The notes under the pieces were generated by a model. The model did not search any database, was not told the origin of the DNA, and saw only the letters and a program-made list of their open reading frames with translations. Made by a program: the position numbers and the translations under genes. Shown here piece after piece: positions 37,914 to 47,595 of a stretch of 64,000 nt of DNA; within the stretch, counting starts at the first letter, position 1, and each line of letters opens with the position of its first letter. Source of the stretch: Herbaspirillum sp. LeCh32-8 (GTDB lineage Bacteria; Pseudomonadota; Gammaproteobacteria; Burkholderiales; Burkholderiaceae_D); the NCBI RefSeq assembly GCF_017814915.1, contig NZ_JAGIPZ010000014.1, forward strand, positions 1 to 64,000. Reading direction: 5' to 3'.

Positions 37914-38951
37914 ATGCGTACCGCCAGCCATCCCCAAACCCTGCATCCGCTGCCCGGCCTGGCGCTGTCAGGCGCCCTCGCCTGGGCCGCCATGCGCCTG
38001 GGCGACATCCCCTGGCTGCAGGATCACGGCTTCTCGGCGCTCACCGTGGCCATCGTGTTGGGCATCCTGCTGGGCAACACCCTCTATCCTCGCCTGGGCG
38101 CCTCATGCGGCCACGGCGTGAAATTCTCCAAGCAGATGCTGCTGCGCGCGGGCATCATCCTGTACGGCTTTCGCCTGACCTTCCAGGACATCGCCCACGT
38201 CGGCGTGACCGGCGTGGTGATCGACGCTGCCATGCTGCTGTCGACCTTCGGCCTGGCGTGGCTGGTGGGTGTCAAAGTGCTCAAGCTGGAACGCGACGCG
38301 GCGCTGCTGATCGGCGCCGGCAGCTCGATCTGCGGCGCGGCCGCGGTGATGGCCACCGAGCCGGTGCTGCGCGCCCGCAGCGAACAGGTCACGGTCGCCA
38401 TCTCGACCGTAGTGATCTTCGGCTCGCTGGCGATCTTCCTCTATCCGCTGCTCTTTACGCTGCAGGCCGAACCGGCATGGGGCATGCGCCTGCCAAACTT
38501 CGGCATCTATATCGGCTCCACCGTGCATGAAGTGGCACAGGTGCTAGCCGCGGCGCGCTCGATCGACCAGCACACCGCCGATGTCGCGGTGATCACCAAG
38601 ATGGTTCGCGTGATGATGCTGGCGCCGTTCCTGCTGATGCTGTCGATGAAGGCCGGCCCGTCGGCCTCGGGCGAACGCGGCAAGCTGTCGATCCCCTGGT
38701 TCGCCTTCGCCTTCATCGGCGTGGTGGTGTTCAACTCCTTCCTGCCGCTGCCGGCTGCCCTGAACCAGATCGTGCTGCAAGCCGACACCTTCATGCTGGC
38801 CATGGCGATGGTGGCGCTGGGCCTGACCACCCACCTCTCGGCCATTCGCAGTGCCGGCATCAAGCCGCTGCTGCTGGGCGCCGTCCTGTTCGGCTGGCTG
38901 GTGGTGGGCGGCGCGCTGGTGAACGGCGCACTGGGACGCCTGCTGGCCTGA
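37914..38951 (+). CDS. YeiH/UPF0324 family membrane transporter
   Basis: A 345-aa membrane protein with about ten hydrophobic helices. Family blocks include VAIVLGILLGN, LRAGIILYGFRL and GAGSSICGAAAVMA. UPF0324 members are annotated as putative sulfate exporters. GGAGA precedes the ATG at 37914. It is divergent from a YeiE-like LysR gene, probably its regulator, and followed by a terminator. Confidence 0.9.
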   Translation: MRTASHPQTLHPLPGLALSGALAWAAMRLGDIPWLQDHGFSALTVAIVLGILLGNTLYPRLGASCGHGVKFSKQMLLRAGIILYGFRLTFQDIAHVGVTGVVIDAAMLLSTFGLAWLVGVKVLKLERDAALLIGAGSSICGAAAVMATEPVLRARSEQVTVAISTVVIFGSLAIFLYPLLFTLQAEPAWGMRLPNFGIYIGSTVHEVAQVLAAARSIDQHTADVAVITKMVRVMMLAPFLLMLSMKAGPSASGERGKLSIPWFAFAFIGVVVFNSFLPLPAALNQIVLQADTFMLAMAMVALGLTTHLSAIRSAGIKPLLLGAVLFGWLVVGGALVNGALGRLLA

Positions 38952-38972
38952 GCGCCATCCTACGCAGACAAC

Positions 38973-39007
38973 AAAAAAGCGCGGACCATCACGGTCCGCG
39001 CTTTTTT
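38973..39007. terminator. Bidirectional terminator (YeiH gene / DUF1857 gene)
   Basis: AAAAAAGCGCGGACC stem with its perfect complement and a 5-nt loop; A- and T-runs on both sides suit the two convergent genes. Confidence 0.9.
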
Positions 39008-39029
39008 CATGGTGATGCTGAAGAACGCG

Positions 39030-39503
39030 TCAGTGCAGTTCGCCGCGCACCGTCAGTTCACGGATCACGCGCACGGTGTCGATGTCAGCCTCCTGGTAGG
39101 CCGAACGACGGAACTCGTTGTAGAAGGCCTCTTCACCGCCGGCGGCGGCCTCCGGCTGGCCATCGTCGTATTCGAAGCGCACGAACAGCACGCTCTCCTG
39201 CGGCTCCTCGATGGTCATGCTCATGCGCGAGGCGGCGATCTCGCCCTGCGCCGGTACCTCATAGAGCACCTGGATCTGCGGCAGGTAGGTCACCTTGTCG
39301 CGGATCACCAGCTGGCCGTAGCGCAGTTCGCGGCGCACGCTGTCCAGGTTCTTTTCATCGAGGCGGCAGTCGTCCAGATGCGGCATGAACAACTTGGGCG
39401 CCTCGGCGCGCATGACCAGGCCGCGCCACAGCTGCTCGCGGGTAAGCGTGTCGACCAGCGGGTTCAGCGGGTCGTTGATCTGGATGAGGTGATTGAATTT
39501 CAT
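39030..39503 (-). CDS. DUF1857 / SRPBCC-fold protein
   Basis: A 157-aa protein that starts MKFNHLIQINDP followed by LVDTLTREQLWRGLVMRAEAP, the pattern of the DUF1857 branch of the START/SRPBCC superfamily, which binds hydrophobic ligands. The longer frame at the 5' end would overlap the rep start and looks non-coding. It is divergent from rep. Confidence 0.85.
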   Translation of the reverse strand: MKFNHLIQINDPLNPLVDTLTREQLWRGLVMRAEAPKLFMPHLDDCRLDEKNLDSVRRELRYGQLVIRDKVTYLPQIQVLYEVPAQGEIAASRMSMTIEEPQESVLFVRFEYDDGQPEAAAGGEEAFYNEFRRSAYQEADIDTVRVIRELTVRGELH

Positions 39504-39606
39504 GGTTGTGCTCGTGCTCGTTGGCGACGCCTTCGTGTGGCAATTGTCCCACATCGCGGCTGATACAATGGCGCGTTTTTCCCTGCCCTCCTGATCCTCG
39601 ATCCGA

Positions 39607-41685
39607 ATGTCCGCTCCCTCCTTCGGGCTGAACAAGCCGCAAAGCGAAGCCGTCCACTACATGGCCGGCCCCTGCCTGGTGCTGGCCGGCGCCGGCTCGG
39701 GCAAGACGCGCGTGATCACGCAGAAGATCGCCCACCTGATCGAGAACTGCGGCTACGAATCGAGGAACATCGCGGCGCTGACCTTCACCAACAAGGCCGC
39801 GCTGGAAATGCAGGAACGCATCGCCAAGCTGCTGAAGGATCCCAAGCAGGCCAAGCACCTGACGGTGTCGACCTTCCACTCGCTGGGGGTGAAAATACTG
39901 CGCCAGGAGTCCAAGCATCTGGGGTTGAAGGATCGCTTTTCAATCATGGACAGCGACGATTGTTTTTCCCTGGTGCAAGAACTGGCGGTGACCACCGACA
40001 AGGCCATCATCCGCGGCATCCAGAATTCCATCTCGCTGTGGAAGAACGGCCTGGTCGATCCCGAGGTCGCGTTGAAGAGCGCGCAGACCGAAGACGAGGC
40101 GCAGGCCGCGCGCATCTTCCGCAGCTACGTGGCCACCCTGAAGGCCTACCAGGCGGTCGACTTCGACGACCTGATCCGGCTGCCGGTGGAGCTGTTCCAG
40201 TCCAATGAAGAAGTGCGCGACCGCTGGCAGCGCAAGCTGCGCTACCTGCTCATCGACGAATACCAGGACACCAACACCTGCCAGTACGAACTGGTGAAGC
40301 TGCTGGTGACCGGCGTGGGCAAGAAGCCCATGTTCACCGCGGTGGGCGACGACGACCAGGCCATCTACGCCTGGCGCGGCGCCACCATCGAGAACCTGAA
40401 GCTGCTGGGCGTGGATTTTCCCAACCTGCACCTGATCAAGCTGGAGCAAAACTACCGCTCCAGCACGCGCATCCTGCAGGCGGCCAACGCGGTGATTTCC
40501 AACAACCCCAAGCTGTTCGACAAGACCTTGTGGTCCGAGCACGGCCTGGGCGATCCGATCTCGGTGATGGCGATGGACGATGAAGAATCCGAAGCCGACC
40601 AGATCGCCATTTCCCTCTCGGCGCACCGCTTCGAGCGGCGCGCCAAGTTCGCCGACTACGCCATCCTGTACCGCGGCAACCACCAGGCGCGCATCCTCGA
40701 AAAAGCGCTGCGCCGCGAACGCATTCCCTACGTGATGTCGGGCGGCCAGAGCTACTTCGACCGCGCCGAGATCAAGGACATCATCGCCTACCTGCGCCTG
40801 ATCGCGAACCAGGACGACGACCCCGCCTTCATCCGCGCGGTGACCACGCCGCGCCGCGGCGTCGGCCAGGCCACACTGGAGGTGCTGGGCACGCTGGCCG
40901 GCCAGTGGCAGTGCTCGCTGTTCGAGGCGGTCTACAAGGGCGGCCTGGAAGACAAGCTGACCGACCGCCAGCTGCTGCCGCTGCGCAAGTTCTGCGACTT
41001 CATCAACTCGCTGGAGTCGCGCGCGACCCGCCCCGGCCCCTCGGGCAGCGGCGAGAACGCGGGCAAGGTGCTGGACGACATGATGGAAGCCATCAACTAC
41101 GAGTTCTACCTCTACGACAGCTTCGAGGAGCGCGCGGCGCAGGCGCGCTGGCAGAACGTGGTGGACTTCACCAACTGGTTGAAAGAACGCGCCTGCGGCG
41201 GACGCGATCGCGACGGCGAGGAAAAGAACCTGCTCGAGATCACCCAGATGGTGGCGCTGATGAGCATGCTGGAAGGCAAGGACGAAGAGCAGGACGCGGT
41301 GCGCATGTCGACGCTGCACGCCTCCAAGGGACTGGAGTTTCCGCACGTGTTCCTGGTCGGCGTGGAAGAAGGCATCCTGCCACACAAGGGCGACCCCGAC
41401 ACGCCGCCGGACGCGGCCGCAGCGCGCGTGGAGGAAGAGCGCCGCCTGATGTACGTCGGCATCACGCGTGCGCAGCGCTCGCTGCACATCTCCTGGTGCA
41501 AGCGCCGCAAGCGCGCCAAGGAAATCATCGAGTGCCAGATCTCGCGCTTCGTGAAAGAGATGCGACTGGATGAAGGCACCGCGATCCCGCTGGAAGAGGA
41601 AAAGATCACGCCGCAGGCGCGCCTGGCCAACCTGAAGGCGCTGCTGGCCAAACCCAAGCCGGCGCCCGATCCCGATCCGGCCTGA
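39607..41685 (+). CDS. rep: ATP-dependent DNA helicase Rep
   Basis: UvrD/Rep-type 3'-5' superfamily 1 helicase that aids replication fork progress. The 692-aa protein has Walker A AGAGSGKT (K33), FTNKAALEM (Ia), LLIDEYQDTN (II), GDDDQAIYAWRGA (III), LEQNYRSS (IV), VRMSTLHASKGLEF (V) and LMYVGITRAQ (VI). Length fits Rep (about 670-690) better than UvrD. Divergent from the DUF1857 gene. Confidence 0.93.
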   Translation: MSAPSFGLNKPQSEAVHYMAGPCLVLAGAGSGKTRVITQKIAHLIENCGYESRNIAALTFTNKAALEMQERIAKLLKDPKQAKHLTVSTFHSLGVKILRQESKHLGLKDRFSIMDSDDCFSLVQELAVTTDKAIIRGIQNSISLWKNGLVDPEVALKSAQTEDEAQAARIFRSYVATLKAYQAVDFDDLIRLPVELFQSNEEVRDRWQRKLRYLLIDEYQDTNTCQYELVKLLVTGVGKKPMFTAVGDDDQAIYAWRGATIENLKLLGVDFPNLHLIKLEQNYRSSTRILQAANAVISNNPKLFDKTLWSEHGLGDPISVMAMDDEESEADQIAISLSAHRFERRAKFADYAILYRGNHQARILEKALRRERIPYVMSGGQSYFDRAEIKDIIAYLRLIANQDDDPAFIRAVTTPRRGVGQATLEVLGTLAGQWQCSLFEAVYKGGLEDKLTDRQLLPLRKFCDFINSLESRATRPGPSGSGENAGKVLDDMMEAINYEFYLYDSFEERAAQARWQNVVDFTNWLKERACGGRDRDGEEKNLLEITQMVALMSMLEGKDEEQDAVRMSTLHASKGLEFPHVFLVGVEEGILPHKGDPDTPPDAAAARVEEERRLMYVGITRAQRSLHISWCKRRKRAKEIIECQISRFVKEMRLDEGTAIPLEEEKITPQARLANLKALLAKPKPAPDPDPA

Positions 41686-41969
41686 GGGCAAGGGCTTGCG
41701 CACAAAGATTTCCGCTTTCACAACTTTGCCCGCACTTTTCTCCGGCCAACGGCGGTGATTGCGGCGAAAACGTGGTTTCGGCGGAATTTATTTACGGATT
41801 TCACCCGCAATTGCCCGCCTGCGCGGCTCAGCGGTTTACAATCTCGCCTGCAAAAAAATCGCAGAGTTTCAAACAAGAAATATTCGTCGCCGCATCCTGC
41901 AGTGCGCTGATGCAGTCCACCGCGGCCGGCTGCGATTCAATCAACCATTCAACCTAGGAACGCCTGAAG

Positions 41970-42776
41970 ATGATCAAGATGTTTTCCCGCTACGCCCGCG
42001 CGCTGGCGCTGACCGCCGGCTTCGTCGGCATGCTGGGCCTGGCCGCCTGCGGCAAGCAGGAAGAGAAGGCCGCCGCGCCGCAAGCCGCGGCCCAGCCGCG
42101 CGTCTACCTGGTCGGCGTGGAGTCGGCCTATGCACCGTTCTCCTCGGAAAACGAACAGAAGACCGTGGTCGGTTTCGACATCGACGTCATGAAGGCGCTG
42201 GCCAAGAAGATCGGCATCGAAGTGAAGTTCGTGCCGACCCCGTTCGAGAGCATCTTCAACTCGCTGGCGCAGGGCGACCTGGACCTGCTGATCTCGGCCA
42301 TCACCATCACCGACGAGCGCAAGAAGTCGGTCAGCTTCTCCGATCCGTACTTCGTGGCGACCCAGGCCATCGCCGTGCCGGCCGCTGACACCAAGGTCAC
42401 CAAGATGGGCGACCTGAAGACCCTGACCGTGGGCACCCAGAGCGGCACCTCCGGCGACGAGCTGGTGCAGCAGGTGCTGGGCCAGAACAGCGCCAAGATC
42501 AAGCGCTTCGAATCGACCCCGCTGGCGCTGAAGGAACTGGAAGGCGGCGGCGTGGATGCGGTCGTGGCCGACGAGCCGGTGGTGAAGAACTACATCGCCA
42601 ACAACCCCAACAGCAAGCTGCGCACCGTCAACGACAGCACCTTCCCGAAGGAAGACTACGGCATCGCCGTGCGCAAGGACGATCCGGAACTGCTGGCCAA
42701 GGTCAACAAGGCGCTGGCCGAGATGAAGGCTGACGGCAGCTTCGCCGCCATCAGCGCGCAGTACTTCGGCAAGTAA
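41970..42776 (+). CDS. Amino-acid ABC transporter substrate-binding lipoprotein, copy 1
   Basis: A 268-aa periplasmic-binding-protein family 3 member. Signal peptide with lipobox LAAC (C27), so membrane-tethered. VGVESAYAPFSSENE, ISAITITDERKKSVSFSDPYF and the C-terminal ISAQYFGK are typical of polar amino acid binders (His/Arg/Gln group). Its own terminator follows. Confidence 0.92.
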   Translation: MIKMFSRYARALALTAGFVGMLGLAACGKQEEKAAAPQAAAQPRVYLVGVESAYAPFSSENEQKTVVGFDIDVMKALAKKIGIEVKFVPTPFESIFNSLAQGDLDLLISAITITDERKKSVSFSDPYFVATQAIAVPAADTKVTKMGDLKTLTVGTQSGTSGDELVQQVLGQNSAKIKRFESTPLALKELEGGGVDAVVADEPVVKNYIANNPNSKLRTVNDSTFPKEDYGIAVRKDDPELLAKVNKALAEMKADGSFAAISAQYFGK

Positions 42777-42821
42777 GCCGAGCCCCTTCGGCGCATCGCT
42801 CCGCGCCGCGCAACACCCTCG

Positions 42822-42855
42822 ACAGGCCTTGTCTCAACGACAAGGCCTGTTTGCT
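42822..42855 (+). terminator. Terminator after binding protein copy 1
   Basis: Perfect 12-bp stem ACAGGCCTTGTC with a 5-nt loop, then TTGCTTT. It separates the two binding-protein genes. Confidence 0.85.
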
Positions 42856-43051
42856 TTGGGCGGGCCATTCGATGGATTCAAAGGGGATTCTCGTCGACCG
42901 GCGGCGCTGCGCTGGTAGCTTTTCAGGATTAACCAAGGATCTGCAGTAGCTGCAGCCGAGAACGATTGTTCCGCCGGCAATGCGTGTGAGAATGCCGCGC
43001 GACTGCCGCCGGCGGTCCGCCGCCTCCATCGTCTTCCGGGAGTCCAACGCC

Positions 43052-43858
43052 ATGTCCGCCACCATCACCCGCTTCACCCTGCCTCTGTTGCTGCTGTGCG
43101 CCGCCCTGTTGAGCGCCTGCGACAAATCGTCCCCTGCGCCTTCTTCCTCGCCTGCCGCCGCCGCGCAGGCGCAGCAGGTCTATCGCGTCGGCACGGACGC
43201 CGCCTATGCGCCGATGGAGATGATGGTCGACGGCAAGCAGCCGACCGGTTTCGACATCGACCTGATGAGCGCCATTGCAGAACGCGGCGGCTTTCGTATC
43301 GAGTTCATCAACACGCCGTTCGAAAGCATCTTCAATTCGCTGCTGCAGGGCGACCGCGACCTGCTGATTTCCGCCATCACGATCACGCCCGAACGCCTGC
43401 GCAGCGTCAGCTTTTCCGAGCCCTATTTCGAAGCGCGTCAACTAATCGTCACCGTCGGCGGGCAACTGCGCGTGCGCGGCGCAGGAGACTTGTCCGGATT
43501 GAAAGTCGGCGTACAAAGCGCCACCACCGGCGACATCGCCATGCAAAAACTGCTGGGCCGCAACAACACGGCGATCCGCCGCTTCGAGTCGATGCCGCTG
43601 GCGCTGGCCGAACTGACGGCCGGCGGCGTCGACGCGGTGGTCGGCGATGAGGCGGTGGTGCGGCATTTCATCGCCGGCAGCAAGGGTGCCGGGCCGGCCT
43701 ACCGCATCGTCGCCGACGACAACTTCGGTAAGGAGTATTACGGCATCGCCGTGCGCCCCGGCGACCAGGCGCTGCTGGAGCGCATCAACCGCGGCCTGGC
43801 GGCGGTGCGCGCGGACGGCACCTACGAGCGCATCCGCGCGCGCTATTTCGGCTCATAA
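43052..43858 (+). CDS. Amino-acid ABC transporter substrate-binding lipoprotein, copy 2
   Basis: A paralogue of copy 1, also 268 aa, with lipobox LSAC (C23) and matching blocks (VGTDAAYAPMEMM; ISAITITPERLRSVSFSEPYF; IRARYFGS). The ligand pocket region differs from copy 1, so it may bind another amino acid. GGGAG precedes the ATG at 43052. It lies 234 bp before the permease gene. Confidence 0.92.
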   Translation: MSATITRFTLPLLLLCAALLSACDKSSPAPSSSPAAAAQAQQVYRVGTDAAYAPMEMMVDGKQPTGFDIDLMSAIAERGGFRIEFINTPFESIFNSLLQGDRDLLISAITITPERLRSVSFSEPYFEARQLIVTVGGQLRVRGAGDLSGLKVGVQSATTGDIAMQKLLGRNNTAIRRFESMPLALAELTAGGVDAVVGDEAVVRHFIAGSKGAGPAYRIVADDNFGKEYYGIAVRPGDQALLERINRGLAAVRADGTYERIRARYFGS

Positions 43859-44092
43859 GGCTGCCCCTTCCGGAGCGCCCGCCCCTGCTCCGACGCCCCC
43901 CTGCGGGGAATGCCGCCGCGCGCCGGGCGTTGCCAAACGCCACGCTCGGTGGCCGCGACGCTTTACCTGACCCACCCCGCCATATAAACTAACGCCCGCG
44001 CAGGAACGCCATCGGCCTTTCCACGGCCGCCGACCCGCTCGCATGCAGCCGGTCCGGCAGCAGCGTTCCTTTCCCCACTCCTTGAGTTCACC

Positions 44093-44836
44093 ATGGATTT
44101 TCGCTGGAGCATCATCCAGGGCTACGCCCCTCTGTTTGCCAAAGGCCTGGTCGCGACCATACAGGTATCGCTGATCGGCATCGTGATCGGCACCGTGATC
44201 GGCCTGCTGGTGGGCATGCTGCGGCTGTCCACTGTGGCCCACGGCCCGTGGCGCTGGCCGCTGCGCATCGCGCGCTGGATCGCCGGCTTTTACGTCGCCT
44301 TCTTCCGCGGCACCCCGCTGTTCGTGCAGATCATGCTGATCCACTTCGCGCTGATGCCGATGCTGGTGCATCCCGAACACGGCCTGATCATCTCGGGCGA
44401 GCTGGCGCGCGTGATCAAGCAGGACTACGGCGCCTTCCTGTCGGGCACGGTGGCGCTGTCGCTCAATGCCGGCGCTTATATTTCGGAAATCTTCCGCGCC
44501 GGCATCCAATCCATCGAGCGCGGCCAGTCGTACGCCGCCGCCAGCCTGGGCATGAACTACGGCCTGACGATGCGCTATGTGGTGCTGCCGCAGGCTTTTC
44601 GCCGCATGCTGCCGCCGCTGGGCAACGAAGCCATCACCCTGCTCAAGGATTCCTCGCTGGTCTCTGCCATCGGCCTGGCCGAACTGGCCTATGCCGCGCG
44701 CACCGTGGCCGGCACCTATGCCCGCTACTGGGAACCGTACATCACCATCTCGGTGGTCTACTTCTCCATGACCATCCTCCTGGCGCTGCTGGTGTCGCGC
44801 TTGGAAAACAAGTACAGCGCGCCGCATCGCCGCTGA
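44093..44836 (+). CDS. Polar amino acid ABC transporter permease
   Basis: A 247-aa inner-membrane permease (HisM/GlnP family) with about five helices and the EAA loop EIFRAGIQSIERGQSYAAASLGMNY, contact site for the ATPase. The FRGTPLFVQIMLI block is typical. It follows the second binding protein. No ATPase gene is next to it; a flavoprotein gene follows. Confidence 0.93.
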   Translation: MDFRWSIIQGYAPLFAKGLVATIQVSLIGIVIGTVIGLLVGMLRLSTVAHGPWRWPLRIARWIAGFYVAFFRGTPLFVQIMLIHFALMPMLVHPEHGLIISGELARVIKQDYGAFLSGTVALSLNAGAYISEIFRAGIQSIERGQSYAAASLGMNYGLTMRYVVLPQAFRRMLPPLGNEAITLLKDSSLVSAIGLAELAYAARTVAGTYARYWEPYITISVVYFSMTILLALLVSRLENKYSAPHRR

Positions 44837-44881
44837 TCCTTCCGATATCGCAAGACCGCGCGCAACGTTATCATTGCGCGC

Positions 44882-46168
44882 ATGACCATGACGCAGAACC
44901 TCCCCACCCTTTCCCCCGGCGCGCGCGTGGCCGTGATCGGCGCCGGCCCGGCCGGCCTGATGGCGGCCGAAGTGCTGGCGCAGCACGGCGCGGCCGTGGA
45001 TGTGTACGACGCCATGCCCTCGGCCGGACGCAAGTTCCTGCTGGCCGGTCGCGGCGGCATGAACATCACCCACTCCGAGCCGCAGCCGGATTTCCTGCCG
45101 CGCTACGGCGAGCGCCGCGAACAGCTGGCGCCCTTCATCCGCCGCTTCGACTCGGACCGCCTGCGCGCATGGATTCATGAACTTGGCATCGAGACCTTCG
45201 TCGGCAGCTCCGGGCGCGTGTTCCCGCGCGAGATGAAAGCCGCCCCGCTGTTGCGCGCCTGGCTGCATCGCCTGCGCGACACCGGCGTGCGCTTCCACAC
45301 GCGGCACCGCTGGCTGGGCTGGAACGAAAGCGGCGCGCTGTGCCTGCAAACGCCCGACGGCGAAATCGCCGTACAGGCCGATGCCGTGGTGCTGGCCCTG
45401 GGCGGCGCCAGCTGGCCGCGCCTGGGTTCCGACGGCGCCTGGGCGCCGCTGCTGCAGGACAAGCAAGTGGGCGTGGCGCCGCTGCAGCCGTCCAACTGCG
45501 GCTTCGAGCTGGCCTGGAGCGAACACTTCCGCGAGCGCTTTGCCGGTGAACCGGTCAAGCCGGTGGTGGCCAGCGTGACGCTGCCCAATGGCGACATGGC
45601 CAACCGCCGCGGCGAATTCATCGTCACCGCCGAAGGCATCGAGGGCAGCCTGGTGTACGCTCTGTCGGCAGGTCTGCGCGACGCCATCGCCGCCGACGGC
45701 CAGGCACGCCTTTACCTCGATTTGCTGCCGGACTGGACGCTGGAAAAAGTGCACGCCGAGCTGGCCCATCCGCGTGGCGCGCGCTCGATGTCCAGCCACC
45801 TGCAAAGCCGTCTGCACCTGAAGGGCGTGAAGGCCGGCCTGCTGCGCGAAATCGTCAGCAAGGACGACTTTGCCGACGCCACCAAACTGGCGCGCGCCAT
45901 CAAGGCGCTGCCGCTGACGCTGCTGCGCACGCGCCCGATCGCGGAAGCCATCAGCACCGACGGGGGCGTCAGCTTCGAGGCGCTGGACGACGCCCTGATG
46001 CTGCGCGCCCTGCCCGGCGTGTTCTGCGCCGGCGAAATGCTGGACTGGGAAGCGCCCACCGGCGGCTATCTGCTGACGGCGTGCTTCGCCACCGGCCGCG
46101 CCGCCGGCGCCGGTGTATTACACTGGCTGTCCGCAGAAAAACGGCCGCAAGAGGAGCCCAGCAAGTGA
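44882..46168 (+). CDS. NAD(P)/FAD-dependent oxidoreductase, TIGR03862/BaiN-like family
   Basis: A 428-aa flavoprotein of the family once called HI0933/YhiN. It has VAVIGAGPAGLMAAEVL (FAD), the GRKFLLAGRGGMNITHSE block that defines the family, and a C-terminal second dinucleotide loop (GVFCAGEMLDWEAPTGGY). Substrate unknown. The start may be 44882 or 44888. Its stop overlaps the slyX GTG. Confidence 0.9.
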   Translation: MTMTQNLPTLSPGARVAVIGAGPAGLMAAEVLAQHGAAVDVYDAMPSAGRKFLLAGRGGMNITHSEPQPDFLPRYGERREQLAPFIRRFDSDRLRAWIHELGIETFVGSSGRVFPREMKAAPLLRAWLHRLRDTGVRFHTRHRWLGWNESGALCLQTPDGEIAVQADAVVLALGGASWPRLGSDGAWAPLLQDKQVGVAPLQPSNCGFELAWSEHFRERFAGEPVKPVVASVTLPNGDMANRRGEFIVTAEGIEGSLVYALSAGLRDAIAADGQARLYLDLLPDWTLEKVHAELAHPRGARSMSSHLQSRLHLKGVKAGLLREIVSKDDFADATKLARAIKALPLTLLRTRPIAEAISTDGGVSFEALDDALMLRALPGVFCAGEMLDWEAPTGGYLLTACFATGRAAGAGVLHWLSAEKRPQEEPSK

Positions 46169-46374
46169 GCAGCGAAGAACGCATCATCGACATCGAAATG
46201 AAGCTGGCGCACCAGGAACACCTGGTCGACGAGCTCAACCAGACCGTGTACCGCCAGCAAAAGAAGATCGAAGAGCTGGAGCTGCTGCTGGGCGCGCTGG
46301 CCAAGCGTTTCCGCGAACTCTCGGACACCAGCCAGGACCGCGCCCCGGCCAACGAGAAGCCGCCGCACTACTGA
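46165..46374 (+). CDS. slyX: SlyX family protein
   Basis: A 69-aa coiled-coil protein, IIDIEMKLAHQEHLVDELNQ through LELLLGALAKRFRE, ending in the conserved PPHY. The start is GTG, overlapping the flavoprotein stop (GTGA) with GAGGAG upstream. Longer in-frame starts would lie in the flavoprotein gene and do not match. Function unknown. Confidence 0.92.
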   Translation: MSSEERIIDIEMKLAHQEHLVDELNQTVYRQQKKIEELELLLGALAKRFRELSDTSQDRAPANEKPPHY

Positions 46375-46407
46375 GCACCGGCGCCTGCGCAGCCCAGCAT
46401 TTCTTCC

Positions 46408-47565
46408 ATGAATTCCGCCCGCCGCATCGCCCACATCGACATGGATGCGTTCTTCGCGTCCTGTGAGCTGTCGCAGTACCCCGAGCTGCGCGGCCAGGCG
46501 ATGGTGGTGGCGGGCAGGCAAAGCCACGCGCCGCGCCGGCGCGAAGACGGCAGCCTGGAGTTCTCCCGCCTGCGCGACTATGTCGGCCGCGGCGTATTGA
46601 CCACGGCGACCTACGAGGCGCGCGCACTGGGCGTGCATTCGGCCATGCCCGCCATGAAGGCGGCTCGACTGGCGCCGGATGCGGTGCTGCTGCCGGTCAA
46701 CTTCGAGCTCTACCGCAAGTATTCCCGCCTGTTCAAGGACGCCATCCGTTCCATCAGCCCGGTCATCGAAGACATCGGCATCGATGAGGTCTACGCCGAC
46801 GTCTCCATGCTCGACGACAGCTCGGAGGCGATCGCGCGCCTGCTCAAGGCAGCGGTCTTCGACGCTACCCAGCTCACCTGCTCGGTGGGTATCGCCCCCA
46901 ACAAGCTGCTGGCCAAGCTGTCTTCCGACATGCAGAAGCCGGACGGCTTCACCATCATCGAACCGGGCGACCTGCCGTTGAAGATCTGGCCCATGCCGGC
47001 CAGCAAGATCAATGGCATCGGCCCCAAGGCCAGCCAACGGCTACAGGCGCTGGGTATTCACACCATCGGCGAGCTGGCGGCCTGCGAGGAAGCCTGGCTG
47101 GTGGAGCAATTCGGCCGCAGCTACGGCAGCTGGCTGTACCGGGTCTCGCATGGGCTGGACGAGCGTCCGGTAGTAACCCACAGCGAACCGGTATCGATGA
47201 GCCGCGAAACCACCTTCGAGCGCGACCTGCATGCGGTGAGGGACAAGGCTGAACTGGGCGCGGTGTTCACACGCCTGTGCGAACAGCTTGCGGCGGACCT
47301 GGTGCGCAAGAACTATCACTGCCGCAAGCTCGGCATCAAGCTACGCTTTGACGACTTCAAGACGGTGACGCGCGACATCACCCTGAGCGAGCCGACCTGG
47401 GATGCGGCGGCGATCCGCAGCGCGGCCGGCAAGTGCCTCAAGCGCATCGACCTGGGCCGCTCGATCCGCCTGCTCGGCGTCAAGGCCGGCAGCTTGCAGC
47501 GGCCGGAAGAAACGGAATCGGGCACGGCCGGTGCGCATCAGTTCTCGCTCGATTTCTCCCCTTAA
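46408..47565 (+). CDS. dinB: DNA polymerase IV (Y-family)
   Basis: Error-prone translesion polymerase. The 385-aa protein has DMDAFFASCE (D11, the first metal ligand), the IGIDEVYADV catalytic D126-E127 and the little-finger domain at the C-terminus. Compared with E. coli DinB (351 aa) it has an extra 20 or so residues at 40-60 (RQSHAPRRREDG...), which lie at the tip of the finger region. No LexA box was noted in the 34-bp gap upstream, so it may be read with slyX. Confidence 0.93.
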   Translation: MNSARRIAHIDMDAFFASCELSQYPELRGQAMVVAGRQSHAPRRREDGSLEFSRLRDYVGRGVLTTATYEARALGVHSAMPAMKAARLAPDAVLLPVNFELYRKYSRLFKDAIRSISPVIEDIGIDEVYADVSMLDDSSEAIARLLKAAVFDATQLTCSVGIAPNKLLAKLSSDMQKPDGFTIIEPGDLPLKIWPMPASKINGIGPKASQRLQALGIHTIGELAACEEAWLVEQFGRSYGSWLYRVSHGLDERPVVTHSEPVSMSRETTFERDLHAVRDKAELGAVFTRLCEQLAADLVRKNYHCRKLGIKLRFDDFKTVTRDITLSEPTWDAAAIRSAAGKCLKRIDLGRSIRLLGVKAGSLQRPEETESGTAGAHQFSLDFSP

Positions 47566-47595
47566 GCGCCGTCGCGGACAAGTCGCGAGATGGCG

